A DNA stretch of 64,000 nt from Vannielia sp. (GTDB taxonomy: Bacteria > Pseudomonadota > Alphaproteobacteria > Rhodobacterales > Rhodobacteraceae): positions 58,292 through 122,291 of the forward strand of contig NZ_JARGND010000002.1 in the NCBI RefSeq assembly GCF_029212645.1. Direction: 5' to 3'. The position numbers and the translations under genes were made by a program. Under the pieces are notes generated by a model that was not told the DNA's origin, did not search any database, and saw nothing but the letters and a program-made list of their open reading frames with translations. This document shows, one piece after another, positions 24,188-33,651 of this stretch; within the stretch, counting starts at the first letter, position 1, and each line of letters starts with the position of its first letter.

Positions 24188-26008
24188 TCATTTCCAGCAG
24201 CTTACCAGCACGGTGATGTCTTCGGCGCGCAGCATCAGGTCTTCCGGGGCCATTGCGGTGGCATCATCCGCGACGGCGGGAGACAGCCCGTTGGACGACA
24301 GAAACTCAGCGATCGCGGGCACATTGGCGGCAAACTGCACCGCATCGGGCAGCTTGCGTGCGCCGCTGTCATCACGGGCCAGCAACATGCCAAGCACCGC
24401 GCCAGAGGCATCAAACACCGGGCCACCGGCATCACCGGGCAGGGTGGGCACATCGAGGCGCTGCATGGTGGTTTGCCCTTCCAGCCCGCGAATATCATCC
24501 AGCGTGCCATAGGTGAGGGTGGGCAGCGAGAGAACCTCTTCATAGGAGTAGCCAGCCACCGCGACCTCTGATTTGAGGCGCGGAACCGCATGGGCGAAAT
24601 GCGCGTATTCCAGCGGCGTCAGCGCGGTGCGGGGGGTGAGCAGGGCAAGGCCGAGCGTGTCGTCTTTTGCTGTCACGTCGGCTTCCACGTCGCTGTCGAG
24701 CGTCACCCGGCGACAGGTGCCGAGCACATCGGTGGTGGTGAGCACGCTGCCGGTTTGGTCGACGTAAAAGCCAGAGCGTGAAACCTCGGGTGTGCGAATT
24801 TCCAGCCCGGCCATCAGATCTATCCGCTGGTCCTCGCCCCCGTCGCCTGCGCTGTAAGGCAGCACGGCGGCGGTGGGGGTGAAGCTTTCGCGCATTTCGG
24901 TCACGATCCGGCCCATCACACGGGCATTTCCGGGCTTCCAGGCCAGGGTAAAGCCCTTCACCCCGCCCGGTGTGAGCACGACATGGGTGTGGCTGTGCAG
25001 ATCGGCACTTTGCCCGGTGAGGGTAAAGCTGCGGTCCCGGCGATCACGCTCGCCCACGGGTGGCACGATCTCCAAGGTTTGCATGATGTCATAAAGGCCA
25101 AACAGGGTGTTCTGGTCGCCGGCCTGAGAGATCAGGATCAGGCGAATGTCATCCTCAGTGGTGCTTTTGTAGTGAACGAAAGGCGGCTCGATCCGGTCAA
25201 AGGCGACCGCACCCATCGGGGCGAGCATTTGGATGCCTGCGCGGTCATCCACCAGTTGCGCCATGCCAAGCGCATCAAACGGCGCGCGGTAGGCGGCGAT
25301 GAGGCGGGCGCGTTGCTGTGTGGTGAGGATGCCGGTTGGCTCGATCCCCTGTGCCTCTTGCCAGGCGGCCATGGAGTTACGGGTGCGGCGGCCAAAGGCG
25401 GCGTCAATCGCGCCGTCATAAAAGCCCTCCCACTTCAGGGCCTCTTGCAATTGCATCAGTTGAGCACGGGTGAGTTGCGCTTCCGAGCGGCGCGCCTCAC
25501 GCGGGGTTTCATCGGGCAGGTTGGCGGGGATCGCGGGCTCAGGCTCGGCCACCACCTGCGCTTCGCCTGCTTCGGCGGCGGCGGTCATGGCGGTTGCATC
25601 CGGGGTGGTGGCGGGCGTTATCGGCGCATCGTTGAGCGTGCTGGCCCCAACGGGCCAGAACTGCTGGCGAAAGTCCTGCGGGAAGGCGATGAAGCTATCA
25701 CCGGGGATCAGCCGCTCACGGCGCAGGGCAGCAAGCTGGCGGTCGGCGTCGGCGCGGGTGAGGGGCCCAATGGCGATTGCATACCAGCCAGAGCGCATCC
25801 GGAAGCCCGAGATATTGGGGAAAGCGGCGGCATAGGCGCGGGCGCGGGCCTCGGCTTCGGCAAGGGTTGGCTGCGCCTCAACTTGCAGCCAAACGGTACT
25901 TTGCGCCTCCGCCGGGCGCGGTGCTATCAGCAGGGTCGTGAAGGCGAGGGTAAAAACAATAAAAATGCGTGAAGCAAAATGCAGCATTGCGAGAAACGTC
26001 CTATTCAT
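24188..26008 (-). CDS. SPOR/peptidoglycan-binding protein with inactive trypsin-like domain
   Basis: Preferred start 26008 (MNRTFLAMLHFASRIFIVF), 606 residues, with a signal peptide ending near RPAEAQ; the exact Met is uncertain (25987 or 26029 also possible). Order: SPOR-like repeat (VWLQVEAQPTLAEAEARARA), low-complexity linker, PG_binding_1 domain (LQEALKWEGFYDGAIDAAFG), unknown middle domain, then a trypsin/DegP-like domain from about 412. The triad is lost: VLTTTDVL replaces the His motif (Asp427), TLGLALL replaces DLALL (Gly453) and GDAGGP replaces GDSGGP (Ala527). It is likely a periplasmic, cell-wall-associated pseudoprotease. Confidence 0.8.
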   Translation of the reverse strand: MNRTFLAMLHFASRIFIVFTLAFTTLLIAPRPAEAQSTVWLQVEAQPTLAEAEARARAYAAAFPNISGFRMRSGWYAIAIGPLTRADADRQLAALRRERLIPGDSFIAFPQDFRQQFWPVGASTLNDAPITPATTPDATAMTAAAEAGEAQVVAEPEPAIPANLPDETPREARRSEAQLTRAQLMQLQEALKWEGFYDGAIDAAFGRRTRNSMAAWQEAQGIEPTGILTTQQRARLIAAYRAPFDALGMAQLVDDRAGIQMLAPMGAVAFDRIEPPFVHYKSTTEDDIRLILISQAGDQNTLFGLYDIMQTLEIVPPVGERDRRDRSFTLTGQSADLHSHTHVVLTPGGVKGFTLAWKPGNARVMGRIVTEMRESFTPTAAVLPYSAGDGGEDQRIDLMAGLEIRTPEVSRSGFYVDQTGSVLTTTDVLGTCRRVTLDSDVEADVTAKDDTLGLALLTPRTALTPLEYAHFAHAVPRLKSEVAVAGYSYEEVLSLPTLTYGTLDDIRGLEGQTTMQRLDVPTLPGDAGGPVFDASGAVLGMLLARDDSGARKLPDAVQFAANVPAIAEFLSSNGLSPAVADDATAMAPEDLMLRAEDITVLVSCWK

Positions 26009-26194
26009 CTGCGGGCCGTGAAATGCCATGCCCGTTTGCGTTTGTGACAAGATAGCAGGCGCAACAGCAGGCGCACCCCAATTTTGCGTGTGCGAAGGCG
26101 GCGGTGCAGCCCTGCCACAGCTAATCGGTTTGACCGGGGCAGGGCAGGCTACTATTGAAGCGCAGAGCACACCAACAAAGGCGCGAGCAAGCCC

Positions 26195-27148
26195 ATGGCA
26201 GAGGCCCAGACGACCGAGAAACCCCGTTCCTTTCAGGAATTGATCCTGCGGTTGCAGAGCTATTGGGCGGCCAAGGGCTGCGCCATTCTGCAACCCTATG
26301 ACATGGAGGTCGGGGCCGGCACCTTCCACCCCGCCACCACCCTGCGCGCGCTTGGCTCAAAGTCATGGGCCGCCGCCTATGTGCAGCCCTCCCGCCGCCC
26401 CACCGATGGGCGCTATGGCGATAACCCCAACCGTTTGCAGCATTATTACCAGTATCAGGTGCTGATCAAACCCTCGCCGCCTGACCTGCAAGAGCTGTAT
26501 CTTGGTTCGCTCAAGGCCATCGGGATTGATGCCGCCCTGCATGACATCCGCTTTGTCGAGGATGACTGGGAAAGCCCGACCCTTGGCGCCTGGGGGCTGG
26601 GCTGGGAGGTGTGGTGTGACGGGATGGAAGTGAGCCAGTTCACCTATTTCCAGCAGGTTGGCGGCCATGATTGCCACCCCGTTTCGGGGGAGTTGACCTA
26701 TGGCCTTGAACGGCTGGCGATGTATGTGCTGGGCGTCGATCATGTGATGGACATGCCCTACAACGATCCCGAGGCGGATATTGCGCTCAGCTATGGCGAC
26801 GTGTTTCGCCAGACCGAGGGCGAATATTCGCGCTGGAACTTCGATCTGGCCGATACCGACACGCTGTTTCAGCACTTCAAGGACGCCGAGGCCGAGTGCC
26901 AACGCATCCTTGATGCTCCGGCGGATGACCCCAAAACCGGCCGCCGGATCGTGATGGCGCATCCCGCCTACGACCAGTGCATCAAGGCCAGCCATATCTT
27001 TAACCTGCTCGATGCGCGCGGGGTGATCTCTGTCACCGAGCGGCAAGCCTATATCGGGCGGGTGCGCACGCTGGCCAAGGCCTGTGCGGATGCCTTTGTG
27101 CAAACCGAAGCCGGGGGCTGGCAAGCGGAGCCGGCGGCGGCGCAATGA
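26195..27148 (+). CDS. glyQ: Glycyl-tRNA synthetase alpha subunit
   Basis: Catalytic subunit of the alpha2beta2 bacterial glycyl-tRNA synthetase, 317 residues. The class II core begins [20 protein letters not shown] and [36 protein letters not shown] and [20 protein letters not shown] follow, which hold the ATP- and glycine-binding residues. Length is normal. Its stop overlaps the next start by four bases. Confidence 0.97.
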   Translation: MAEAQTTEKPRSFQELILRLQSYWAAKGCAILQPYDMEVGAGTFHPATTLRALGSKSWAAAYVQPSRRPTDGRYGDNPNRLQHYYQYQVLIKPSPPDLQELYLGSLKAIGIDAALHDIRFVEDDWESPTLGAWGLGWEVWCDGMEVSQFTYFQQVGGHDCHPVSGELTYGLERLAMYVLGVDHVMDMPYNDPEADIALSYGDVFRQTEGEYSRWNFDLADTDTLFQHFKDAEAECQRILDAPADDPKTGRRIVMAHPAYDQCIKASHIFNLLDARGVISVTERQAYIGRVRTLAKACADAFVQTEAGGWQAEPAAAQ

Positions 27149-27726
27149 ACGGCAAGATTGCAGCGGGAGTCATCGTGGTGGCAGCCTTCATCGTGGGCGT
27201 GGCGGTCTATTACCTCCAGGTTTATGCCTTTTACGAAGAGGTCGAACTGGCCGAAAACGCGCCTGCGGTAGAGCTGACCTCGCTGATGAGCGGCGCGCCC
27301 GAGGAGATCATCGCAGAGAACTTCGAAGCGATTGACGCCGATAGCTCGCCGATCCGCTACCGGGCCTGTTTCACCACGCCGATGAGCCATTCGATGCTCA
27401 CCGAAACCTATGAGCCTTATGAGGGCGCGGTGCCGCTCACCGGGCCGGGCTGGTTTGAGTGCTATGACGCGGCGGTGGTTGGCGCGGCGCTGGAAAGTGG
27501 CGCGGCGTTGGCCTTTGTTGGCCAGCGAGACATTGAATACGGCATCGACCGGGTGGTTGCGATCACCGAGGACGGGCATGGCTACATCTGGCACCAGATC
27601 AACACATGCGGTCAAACCGTGTATGACGGAAAGCCGCCGCCGCCGGGGTGCCCACCCCCACCGGGCGAGGGCGACAATGCGGCAAGCGACGACACAGAGG
27701 CAGAGATGCCGCAGGAAGGCGAGTGA
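27145..27726 (+). CDS. Hypothetical membrane-anchored protein between glyQ and glyS
   Basis: A 193-residue protein with one N-terminal hydrophobic helix ([20 protein letters not shown]). A periplasmic-type domain with three Cys follows ([28 protein letters not shown]), then a Pro-rich and acidic tail ([15 protein letters not shown]). It overlaps glyQ by four bases and the glyS start by one, so all three are translationally coupled. I recall a DUF6446-type gene at this position in Rhodobacteraceae but cannot confirm it. Why an envelope protein sits inside the glycyl-tRNA synthetase operon is unknown. Confidence 0.7.
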   Translation: MNGKIAAGVIVVAAFIVGVAVYYLQVYAFYEEVELAENAPAVELTSLMSGAPEEIIAENFEAIDADSSPIRYRACFTTPMSHSMLTETYEPYEGAVPLTGPGWFECYDAAVVGAALESGAALAFVGQRDIEYGIDRVVAITEDGHGYIWHQINTCGQTVYDGKPPPPGCPPPPGEGDNAASDDTEAEMPQEGE

Positions 27727-29948
27727 TGGCTGATCTTCTCATCGAACTTTTCTCCGAGGAAATCCCGGCGCGGATGCAGGCACGGGCCGCGAAGGACTTG
27801 CAAAAGCTGGTCACAGACGGGCTGGTCGAAGCCGGGTTGACCTATGGCGGCGCACATGCGTTTTCAACGCCGCGCCGCCTGGCGCTTGCGGTTGAAGACC
27901 TCCCCGCGATGAGCCCGGCAACGCGCGAAGAGCGCAAAGGCCCGCGCGTAGACGCCCCCGAAAAGGCGCTGGAGGGCTTTTTGCGCTCAACCGGCCTCAG
28001 CCGTGAGCAGCTTGAAGAGCGGGACGACAAAAAGGGCCGCGTGTTTTTTGCGGTGATCGAAAAGCCGGGCCGCCCCGCCGAAGAGATCATTGCCGAGGTG
28101 CTGGAAGCCGCCATTCGCAACTTCCCGTGGCCAAAATCCATGCGCTGGGGCGCGGGCAGCCTGCGCTGGGTGCGCCCATTGCACTCTATCCTTTGCATTT
28201 TGAGCGATGAGGCCGGGACAAATGTGGTGCCAATGGAGGTTGACGGGATCAGCGCCGGTGACACCACCAAAGGCCACCGTTTCCTGGCGCCTGCGTCATT
28301 TTCGGTAAGCTCTTTCGAGGATTACGAGGCGAAGTTGAAGCGCGCCCATGTGATCCTGTCCGCCGCTGAGCGGGCTGAAACCATTGCGCATGACGCCGAA
28401 CAACTGGCCTTTGCCAAGGGGTTGCAACTGGTTGAGGACAAGGGGTTGCTCGCCGAGGTATCCGGCCTTGTTGAGTGGCCGGTCGTGCTGCTGGGTGACG
28501 TTGCCGAAGATTTCCACGGCTTGCCGCCGGAAGTGCTGCAAACCTCGATGAAAGAGCATCAAAAGTTCTTTTCGGTGCGCGATGCCGCCAAGGGCCAGAT
28601 CGTGAGCTTCGTGACCGTCGCCAATATGGAGGCCGCCGACCAGGGCGCAACTATCCTTGCCGGCAACCAAAAAGTGCTGGCGGCGCGGCTCTCGGATGCC
28701 AAGTTTTTCTGGGAGAATGACCTGCGCGTTGCCCAAAGCGAAGGGCTAGAAGCCTGGACCGCGCGGCTGGAAAACGTGACCTTCCACAACAAGCTCGGCA
28801 GCCAAGCCGCCCGGATTGAGCGGATCGCCGCCCTTGCCGCAACGCTGGCCCCGATGGTGGGCGCGGATCGTGCCCTTGCCACGCAGGCGGCCAAGGTTGC
28901 CAAGGCCGACCTCAGCTCTGAGATGGTTTATGAATTCCCCGAACTTCAGGGGCTTATGGGCCGCTATTACAGCAAGGCGGCGGGCCTTCCCGATGAGGTC
29001 GCTATCGCCTGTGAGGAGCACTACTCACCGCTCGGCCCCTCGGATTCCGTGCCCACAGCACCGGTTTCGGTGGCGGTTTCTCTGGCGGACAAGCTCGACA
29101 CGCTCACTGGCTTCTGGGCGATCGACGAAAAGCCGACCGGCAGCAAAGACCCCTTCGCCCTGCGCCGCGCCGCTCTGGGGGTGATCCGGCTCGTGCTTTC
29201 CAACGGGTTGCGTGTGCATCTTGATCGGGTGATTGACGCGCAACTGCTGCGCCACGAGATCGAAGAGGGCGACGAGAAAAAGCAGGCCCTGCTTGCGGCC
29301 GTACTGGACGAAATCGCCCATCACGGGGTGTTTGGCGCGGCTGTGCGGGCGCTGATTGACAAGATCGAAGGCGATGCGCCCGCGTGGGTTGGGCAGGTGA
29401 CAGCCCATCTGCCTGACACCTCTGATGACCTCCTCGCCTTTATCCACGATCGCCTGAAGGTGCACCTGCGCGACCAGGGCATCCGCCATGATGTGATCGA
29501 CGCCTGCCTTGCCATGCCGCACAATGATGATCTGACGCTGCTGGTTTCGCGCGCCGAGGCTTTGCAGGCCTTTTTGGGCACCGAGGACGGGGAAAACCTG
29601 GTTCAGGGCTTCAAACGCGCCAACAATATCCTCAGTCAGGCGGAAGCGGCTGATGGGGTGGAGTATTCCTTCGGCCCCGAGGCGAAACTGGCCGAAGCGG
29701 CCGAGGAAAAGGCGCTGTTCGCGGCTCTGGATGCCGCCGAACCCGCCATCGCCAGCGCCCTCAAGGCCGAGGATTTTGCCGCCGCCATGGCCCGCATCGC
29801 CGCCCTGCGTGCGCCGATTGATGCCTTTTTCGAGGGCGTTCAGGTGAATGCCGAGAGCGAAGTTTTGCGTCGCAACAGGCTCAATCTGCTGCACCGCACA
29901 CGGCAGGTGTGCTCCCAAGTGGCGGATTTGTCGCGTTTGGAGGGCTAA
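27726..29948 (+). CDS. glyS: Glycyl-tRNA synthetase beta subunit
   Basis: tRNA-binding subunit of glycyl-tRNA synthetase. From the ATG at 27726 there are 740 residues, starting [18 protein letters not shown] as in the family. Characteristic segments are KSMRWGAGSLRWVRPLHSI, PPEVLQTSMKEHQKFFSV, FPELQGLMGRYYSKAAGLPD and GSKDPFALRRAALGVIRLV. The C-terminus has the anticodon-binding DALR-like helical domain. TGATG links it to the previous gene. Confidence 0.97.
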   Translation: MADLLIELFSEEIPARMQARAAKDLQKLVTDGLVEAGLTYGGAHAFSTPRRLALAVEDLPAMSPATREERKGPRVDAPEKALEGFLRSTGLSREQLEERDDKKGRVFFAVIEKPGRPAEEIIAEVLEAAIRNFPWPKSMRWGAGSLRWVRPLHSILCILSDEAGTNVVPMEVDGISAGDTTKGHRFLAPASFSVSSFEDYEAKLKRAHVILSAAERAETIAHDAEQLAFAKGLQLVEDKGLLAEVSGLVEWPVVLLGDVAEDFHGLPPEVLQTSMKEHQKFFSVRDAAKGQIVSFVTVANMEAADQGATILAGNQKVLAARLSDAKFFWENDLRVAQSEGLEAWTARLENVTFHNKLGSQAARIERIAALAATLAPMVGADRALATQAAKVAKADLSSEMVYEFPELQGLMGRYYSKAAGLPDEVAIACEEHYSPLGPSDSVPTAPVSVAVSLADKLDTLTGFWAIDEKPTGSKDPFALRRAALGVIRLVLSNGLRVHLDRVIDAQLLRHEIEEGDEKKQALLAAVLDEIAHHGVFGAAVRALIDKIEGDAPAWVGQVTAHLPDTSDDLLAFIHDRLKVHLRDQGIRHDVIDACLAMPHNDDLTLLVSRAEALQAFLGTEDGENLVQGFKRANNILSQAEAADGVEYSFGPEAKLAEAAEEKALFAALDAAEPAIASALKAEDFAAAMARIAALRAPIDAFFEGVQVNAESEVLRRNRLNLLHRTRQVCSQVADLSRLEG

Positions 29949-29960
29949 TTTGAGCCTTGA

Positions 29961-32618
29961 ATGAATGATAGCGTTAACCCGCGCCTAACGTCCTCTTGCC
30001 AGATGACGGATGAAGGCTATGCTCCCCCGGCAGAAGGGATTGCTGCATTGCAGAAAATCGCGAACATATCCGTATATGCGGAAATCACGCCGGAAGCGCC
30101 AATGCACGGGTCCACCCATGGTGGGCGCGCCAAATGTTTGCAGCGGTTGATCCGCTTGGGGTTGCCCGTGCCGCGCACCGTGGCGCTGTCTTTCGATCAG
30201 GTTCACCGGCTCGCTTCGGGCGGCCCCAGCCTTGACGCGGGCAAGCTGCTGGCCGTGTTTGGTGACACACCTCTGCTCTGCGTGCGCCCCTCCAGCCAGG
30301 ACCCTGATTGGGGCGGGCCGGGGGCGATCCTGAACATCGGGATGAACGACCACCGCCATCTGGAGCTCAGCCAAACGCTGGGCGATGAGGCGGCTTCGAT
30401 GCTCTATCTGCGGTTCATCCAATCCTATGCGGCGCATGTCGCCCGCCTCGATGCCGATGCCTTTGACCTCAGCGAAGATGACCCGACGACGCGCCTGAAG
30501 CGTGTGCTTGAAACCTATGAAGAAGAGGCCGATGAGCCTTTTCCGCAAGACCCGAAAGTGCAGCTTCTGGAGGTGCTTCGCTCAATGGCGCGGGCGTGGG
30601 AAGGCACAACGGCGCGGCTGCTGCGCCAGGCACGTGGCGCCCCCACCGATGCGGGCCTTGGCCTTGTGGTGCAGGAAATGTCGCTTGGGGTTGGCCCCGG
30701 TGAAAGCGGCTCGGGCGTTATCCGCTTTGTTGATGGCGTGACCGGCAAGCGCGCCGTTTCAGGCCGTTACCTGCGGCAGAGCTTCCTGCGCGATGCGCTA
30801 TCGGCCAACGGCGGGGCGCTTTACCTGCTGAAGGATGAGCGTGGCCCGTCGCTTGAAGATGAGCAGCCCGAAATCTTTGACCAGCTGACAGAAATGGCCG
30901 AGATCTGCCGCGCGCGGTTGCGCGAGGAAATGGAGATCGAGTTTACCCTTGAGCAGGGGCGGCTGCGGGTGCTGGATGCGGTGCGGGTGTCGCGCAGCCC
31001 GCGCGCCGCCCTGAAAATCGCGGTGGCCTTGGCCGAAGACGGGATCATCAGCCGTGAAGAGGCGGTTTTGCGGGTTGAGCCACGCGCCCTGCCAGAGCTT
31101 TTGCACCCGCAAATCAACCCTACGGCCAAGCATGAAACCCTGGTGCGCGGGATCGCCGCCTCGCCCGGTGCCGCAGTGGGCAAACTGGTGTTTTCGGCCC
31201 AGGCCGCGCAGGCCAGCGCGGCACAGGGCGAGCCTTGCATTCTGGTGCGGCGCGAAACCACGCCGGAGGATATTCGCGGGATGCATGTGGCCAACGGCAT
31301 CCTCACCGAACGTGGCGGGATGACCTCACACGCGGCGGTGATCGCCCGTGGCCTTGGGCTGCCTTGCATCGTTGGGGCCATTGGCATCCGTCTTTCGACC
31401 CGTGGCAAAACCCTGCGCACCCCCGAGGGGCTGGTTTTGCATGAGGGCGAGACGGTGACAATTGATGGCTCCTCGGGGCGAGTGCTGGCGGGCGATGTGG
31501 ACATGCTCGAACCGGCGCTCGACGAGGCCTTCCAATCCTTGCTGAACTGGGCTGATGACGTGCGCGATATCGGGGTTCGCGCCAACGCCGATACCCCGGC
31601 AGATGCGCAAACGGCGCGGATGTTCAAGGCCGAAGGCATTGGCCTCTGCCGCACCGAGCATATGTTCTTCGAAGAGGGGCGCATGATGGTGATGCGCGAG
31701 ATGATCTTTGCAAACAGCGAGGCCGATCGCCGTGCCGCGCTGGACCAGCTTTTGCCGATGCAGCGCGAGGATTTCACCCAGCTGTTCTCCATCATGACGG
31801 GCCAGCCGGTGTGCATCCGCTTGTTTGATCCGCCCCTGCATGAGTTTTTGCCCTCGGATCGGGAAGGGATGCGGGCGCTGGCCGAGGTGCTGGACCTGCC
31901 GCTTTCGGATGTGATCCACCGGGTTGAGGCGCTGGCGGAGTTCAACCCGATGCTGGGCCTGCGCGGGGTGCGCCTTGGCGTGACCCTGCCCGAGATTTAC
32001 GACATGCAAGCGCGCGCGATCTTTGAAGCCACGGTCGCCGCAGGCAAAAGCGGCGATCCGGTGGTGCCGGAAATCATGCTGCCGCTCGTGTCTGCCCGCC
32101 GCGAGGTTGAGCTGATCAAGACCCGGATTGATGCCGTGGCCGCCGCCGTTCACAATGAAACAGGGGCCGAGTTTGATTATCACCTCGGTGTCATGGTCGA
32201 AACGCCGCGTGCGGCTCTGCGGGCGGGCGATATCGCGGGCCACGCGACATTCCTCAGCTTTGGCACAAACGATCTGACCCAGATGACCTATGGTTTGAGC
32301 CGCGATGACGCGGGCCGCTTCATGGGGGCCTATGTTCAGCAACAGGTCTTCCCCGAAGACCCGTTCCATACGCTCGATCAGGAGGGTGTGGGGGAGCTTT
32401 TGATGCTTGGGGCCGAGCGTGCCCGCGCTGCACGTCCGGGGGTGACGATTTCGGTCTGTGGTGAGCATGGCGGAGACCCCGATACCATCGCCTTCTGTCG
32501 CGCCGCCGGGTTTGACTATGTGAGTTGCTCGCCGTTCCGTGTGCCTGTCGCCAGACTGGCCGCCGGGCACCTGGCGATTCGCTCCAGAATGGATGAGGTC
32601 CGCGACCCAATCGTGTAA
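29961..32618 (+). CDS. Pyruvate phosphate dikinase-like PEP-utilising protein, degenerate N-terminal half
   Basis: An 885-residue protein with PPDK organisation, 12 bp after glyS. The C-terminal two thirds are well preserved: swivelling domain GGMTSHAAVIARGLGLPC with the phospho-His, and PEP domain GIGLCRTEHMFFEEGRM, LSFGTNDLTQMTYGLSRDD and SVCGEHGGDP with the catalytic Cys. The N-terminal ATP-grasp part is eroded. The region normally reading SMPGMMDTVLNLG is DWGGPGAILNIGM, and the GEDVVAG segment is missing. It may be a diverged dikinase, a phosphotransfer regulator, or an enzyme using another nucleotide. Confidence 0.85.
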   Translation: MNDSVNPRLTSSCQMTDEGYAPPAEGIAALQKIANISVYAEITPEAPMHGSTHGGRAKCLQRLIRLGLPVPRTVALSFDQVHRLASGGPSLDAGKLLAVFGDTPLLCVRPSSQDPDWGGPGAILNIGMNDHRHLELSQTLGDEAASMLYLRFIQSYAAHVARLDADAFDLSEDDPTTRLKRVLETYEEEADEPFPQDPKVQLLEVLRSMARAWEGTTARLLRQARGAPTDAGLGLVVQEMSLGVGPGESGSGVIRFVDGVTGKRAVSGRYLRQSFLRDALSANGGALYLLKDERGPSLEDEQPEIFDQLTEMAEICRARLREEMEIEFTLEQGRLRVLDAVRVSRSPRAALKIAVALAEDGIISREEAVLRVEPRALPELLHPQINPTAKHETLVRGIAASPGAAVGKLVFSAQAAQASAAQGEPCILVRRETTPEDIRGMHVANGILTERGGMTSHAAVIARGLGLPCIVGAIGIRLSTRGKTLRTPEGLVLHEGETVTIDGSSGRVLAGDVDMLEPALDEAFQSLLNWADDVRDIGVRANADTPADAQTARMFKAEGIGLCRTEHMFFEEGRMMVMREMIFANSEADRRAALDQLLPMQREDFTQLFSIMTGQPVCIRLFDPPLHEFLPSDREGMRALAEVLDLPLSDVIHRVEALAEFNPMLGLRGVRLGVTLPEIYDMQARAIFEATVAAGKSGDPVVPEIMLPLVSARREVELIKTRIDAVAAAVHNETGAEFDYHLGVMVETPRAALRAGDIAGHATFLSFGTNDLTQMTYGLSRDDAGRFMGAYVQQQVFPEDPFHTLDQEGVGELLMLGAERARAARPGVTISVCGEHGGDPDTIAFCRAAGFDYVSCSPFRVPVARLAAGHLAIRSRMDEVRDPIV

Positions 32619-32789
32619 GTTTTCCACAAAATTTACTCATATTATCCACGAAACTGCGGCCAATCTACGCCGTTCCCTGCTGATTGTTTCCACCTTGGCG
32701 ACAAGCACTGGACAGACCCTGCCTTGATCCGCTATCGCCCTCCTCGGCTTGGCACGAGCCTGGGACGTGCCGCTTGAAACGAGACTGAA

Positions 32790-33518
32790 ATGCTTGGACT
32801 GCGCCGGATCCCCCTCGCGCTGGCCGCCATCTTTTGTGGCATGGCCATGGCTCACACACCCGCAAAGGCAGAGGTGATCCTCTCAACGGCAACCGTGCCG
32901 ACCGATGTGATCCCCAATGATTATGATGCACCCGCCGACCCGGTGCTTGACGCCCGGCTCGACGATTTGCTGGGCCAGGAACGCCGCGCTTTCCGCGCGG
33001 TTCCGGGCAAGCGCATCAAGCGGTTGTCTTCCACACCAAAGGGGGCCATCGCCAAACCGGGCAGTGTGGCCGTTATCTATTCACGCCGTTGGGTCGATCA
33101 ACAGCCCGTTGTCACCAAGGGGGGGGCTGAATGGCAGTGCCTCACCGAAGCGCTCTACCACGAGGCGCGCGGTGAAACGGTGAAGGGCCAGTTTGCGGTT
33201 GCCGAAGTGATCTTGAACCGGGCCAAATCGGGGCTTTACCCCAATACGGTGTGCGGCGTGATCCATCAGGGCACCGGCAAGCGATACCAGTGCCAGTTTA
33301 CCTACACCTGCGATGGCCTGTCGGACAAGGTCCGCGAAAAGGCAGCCTTCGCCCGCAGCGGAAAGATCGCCTGGCTGATGCTGAAAGGTGCGCCTCGCAA
33401 CCTGACCGGCGGCGCGACCCACTATCACACCAACGCCGTGAACCCGCGCTGGGCCCGCACCTTCCCGCGCACCGCGCATATCGGCGTGCATTACTTCTAC
33501 CGCCACCCGCGTTCCTGA
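32790..33518 (+). CDS. SleB/CwlJ-type cell wall hydrolase
   Basis: A 242-residue exported protein with signal peptide ([19 protein letters not shown]). The C-terminal Hydrolase_2 domain is clear: [20 protein letters not shown] with the catalytic Glu, [29 protein letters not shown] and [15 protein letters not shown]. These enzymes are lytic transglycosylase-like muramidases, described in spores but common in non-sporing alphaproteobacteria. It probably trims peptidoglycan. The L,D-transpeptidase follows 133 bp later. Confidence 0.88.
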   Translation: MLGLRRIPLALAAIFCGMAMAHTPAKAEVILSTATVPTDVIPNDYDAPADPVLDARLDDLLGQERRAFRAVPGKRIKRLSSTPKGAIAKPGSVAVIYSRRWVDQQPVVTKGGAEWQCLTEALYHEARGETVKGQFAVAEVILNRAKSGLYPNTVCGVIHQGTGKRYQCQFTYTCDGLSDKVREKAAFARSGKIAWLMLKGAPRNLTGGATHYHTNAVNPRWARTFPRTAHIGVHYFYRHPRS

Positions 33519-33651
33519 CGCGCGGGCGGTGGCCATGCGTTGCAGGCAACGGTGCCCTAAAACATTCTATTTCACGCATATTTGACTGGAATCCGACCCT
33601 GCGGCGCGGATAGGGTCAAGCCAAATCGCGCAGCAGAAACAAGAGGCCCAT

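Noticed and set aside
26009-26329. Longer N-terminus for the pseudoprotease, overlapping glyQ
   Set aside because: It would place 107 residues without signal peptide in front of a clear signal sequence and run antisense to glyQ.
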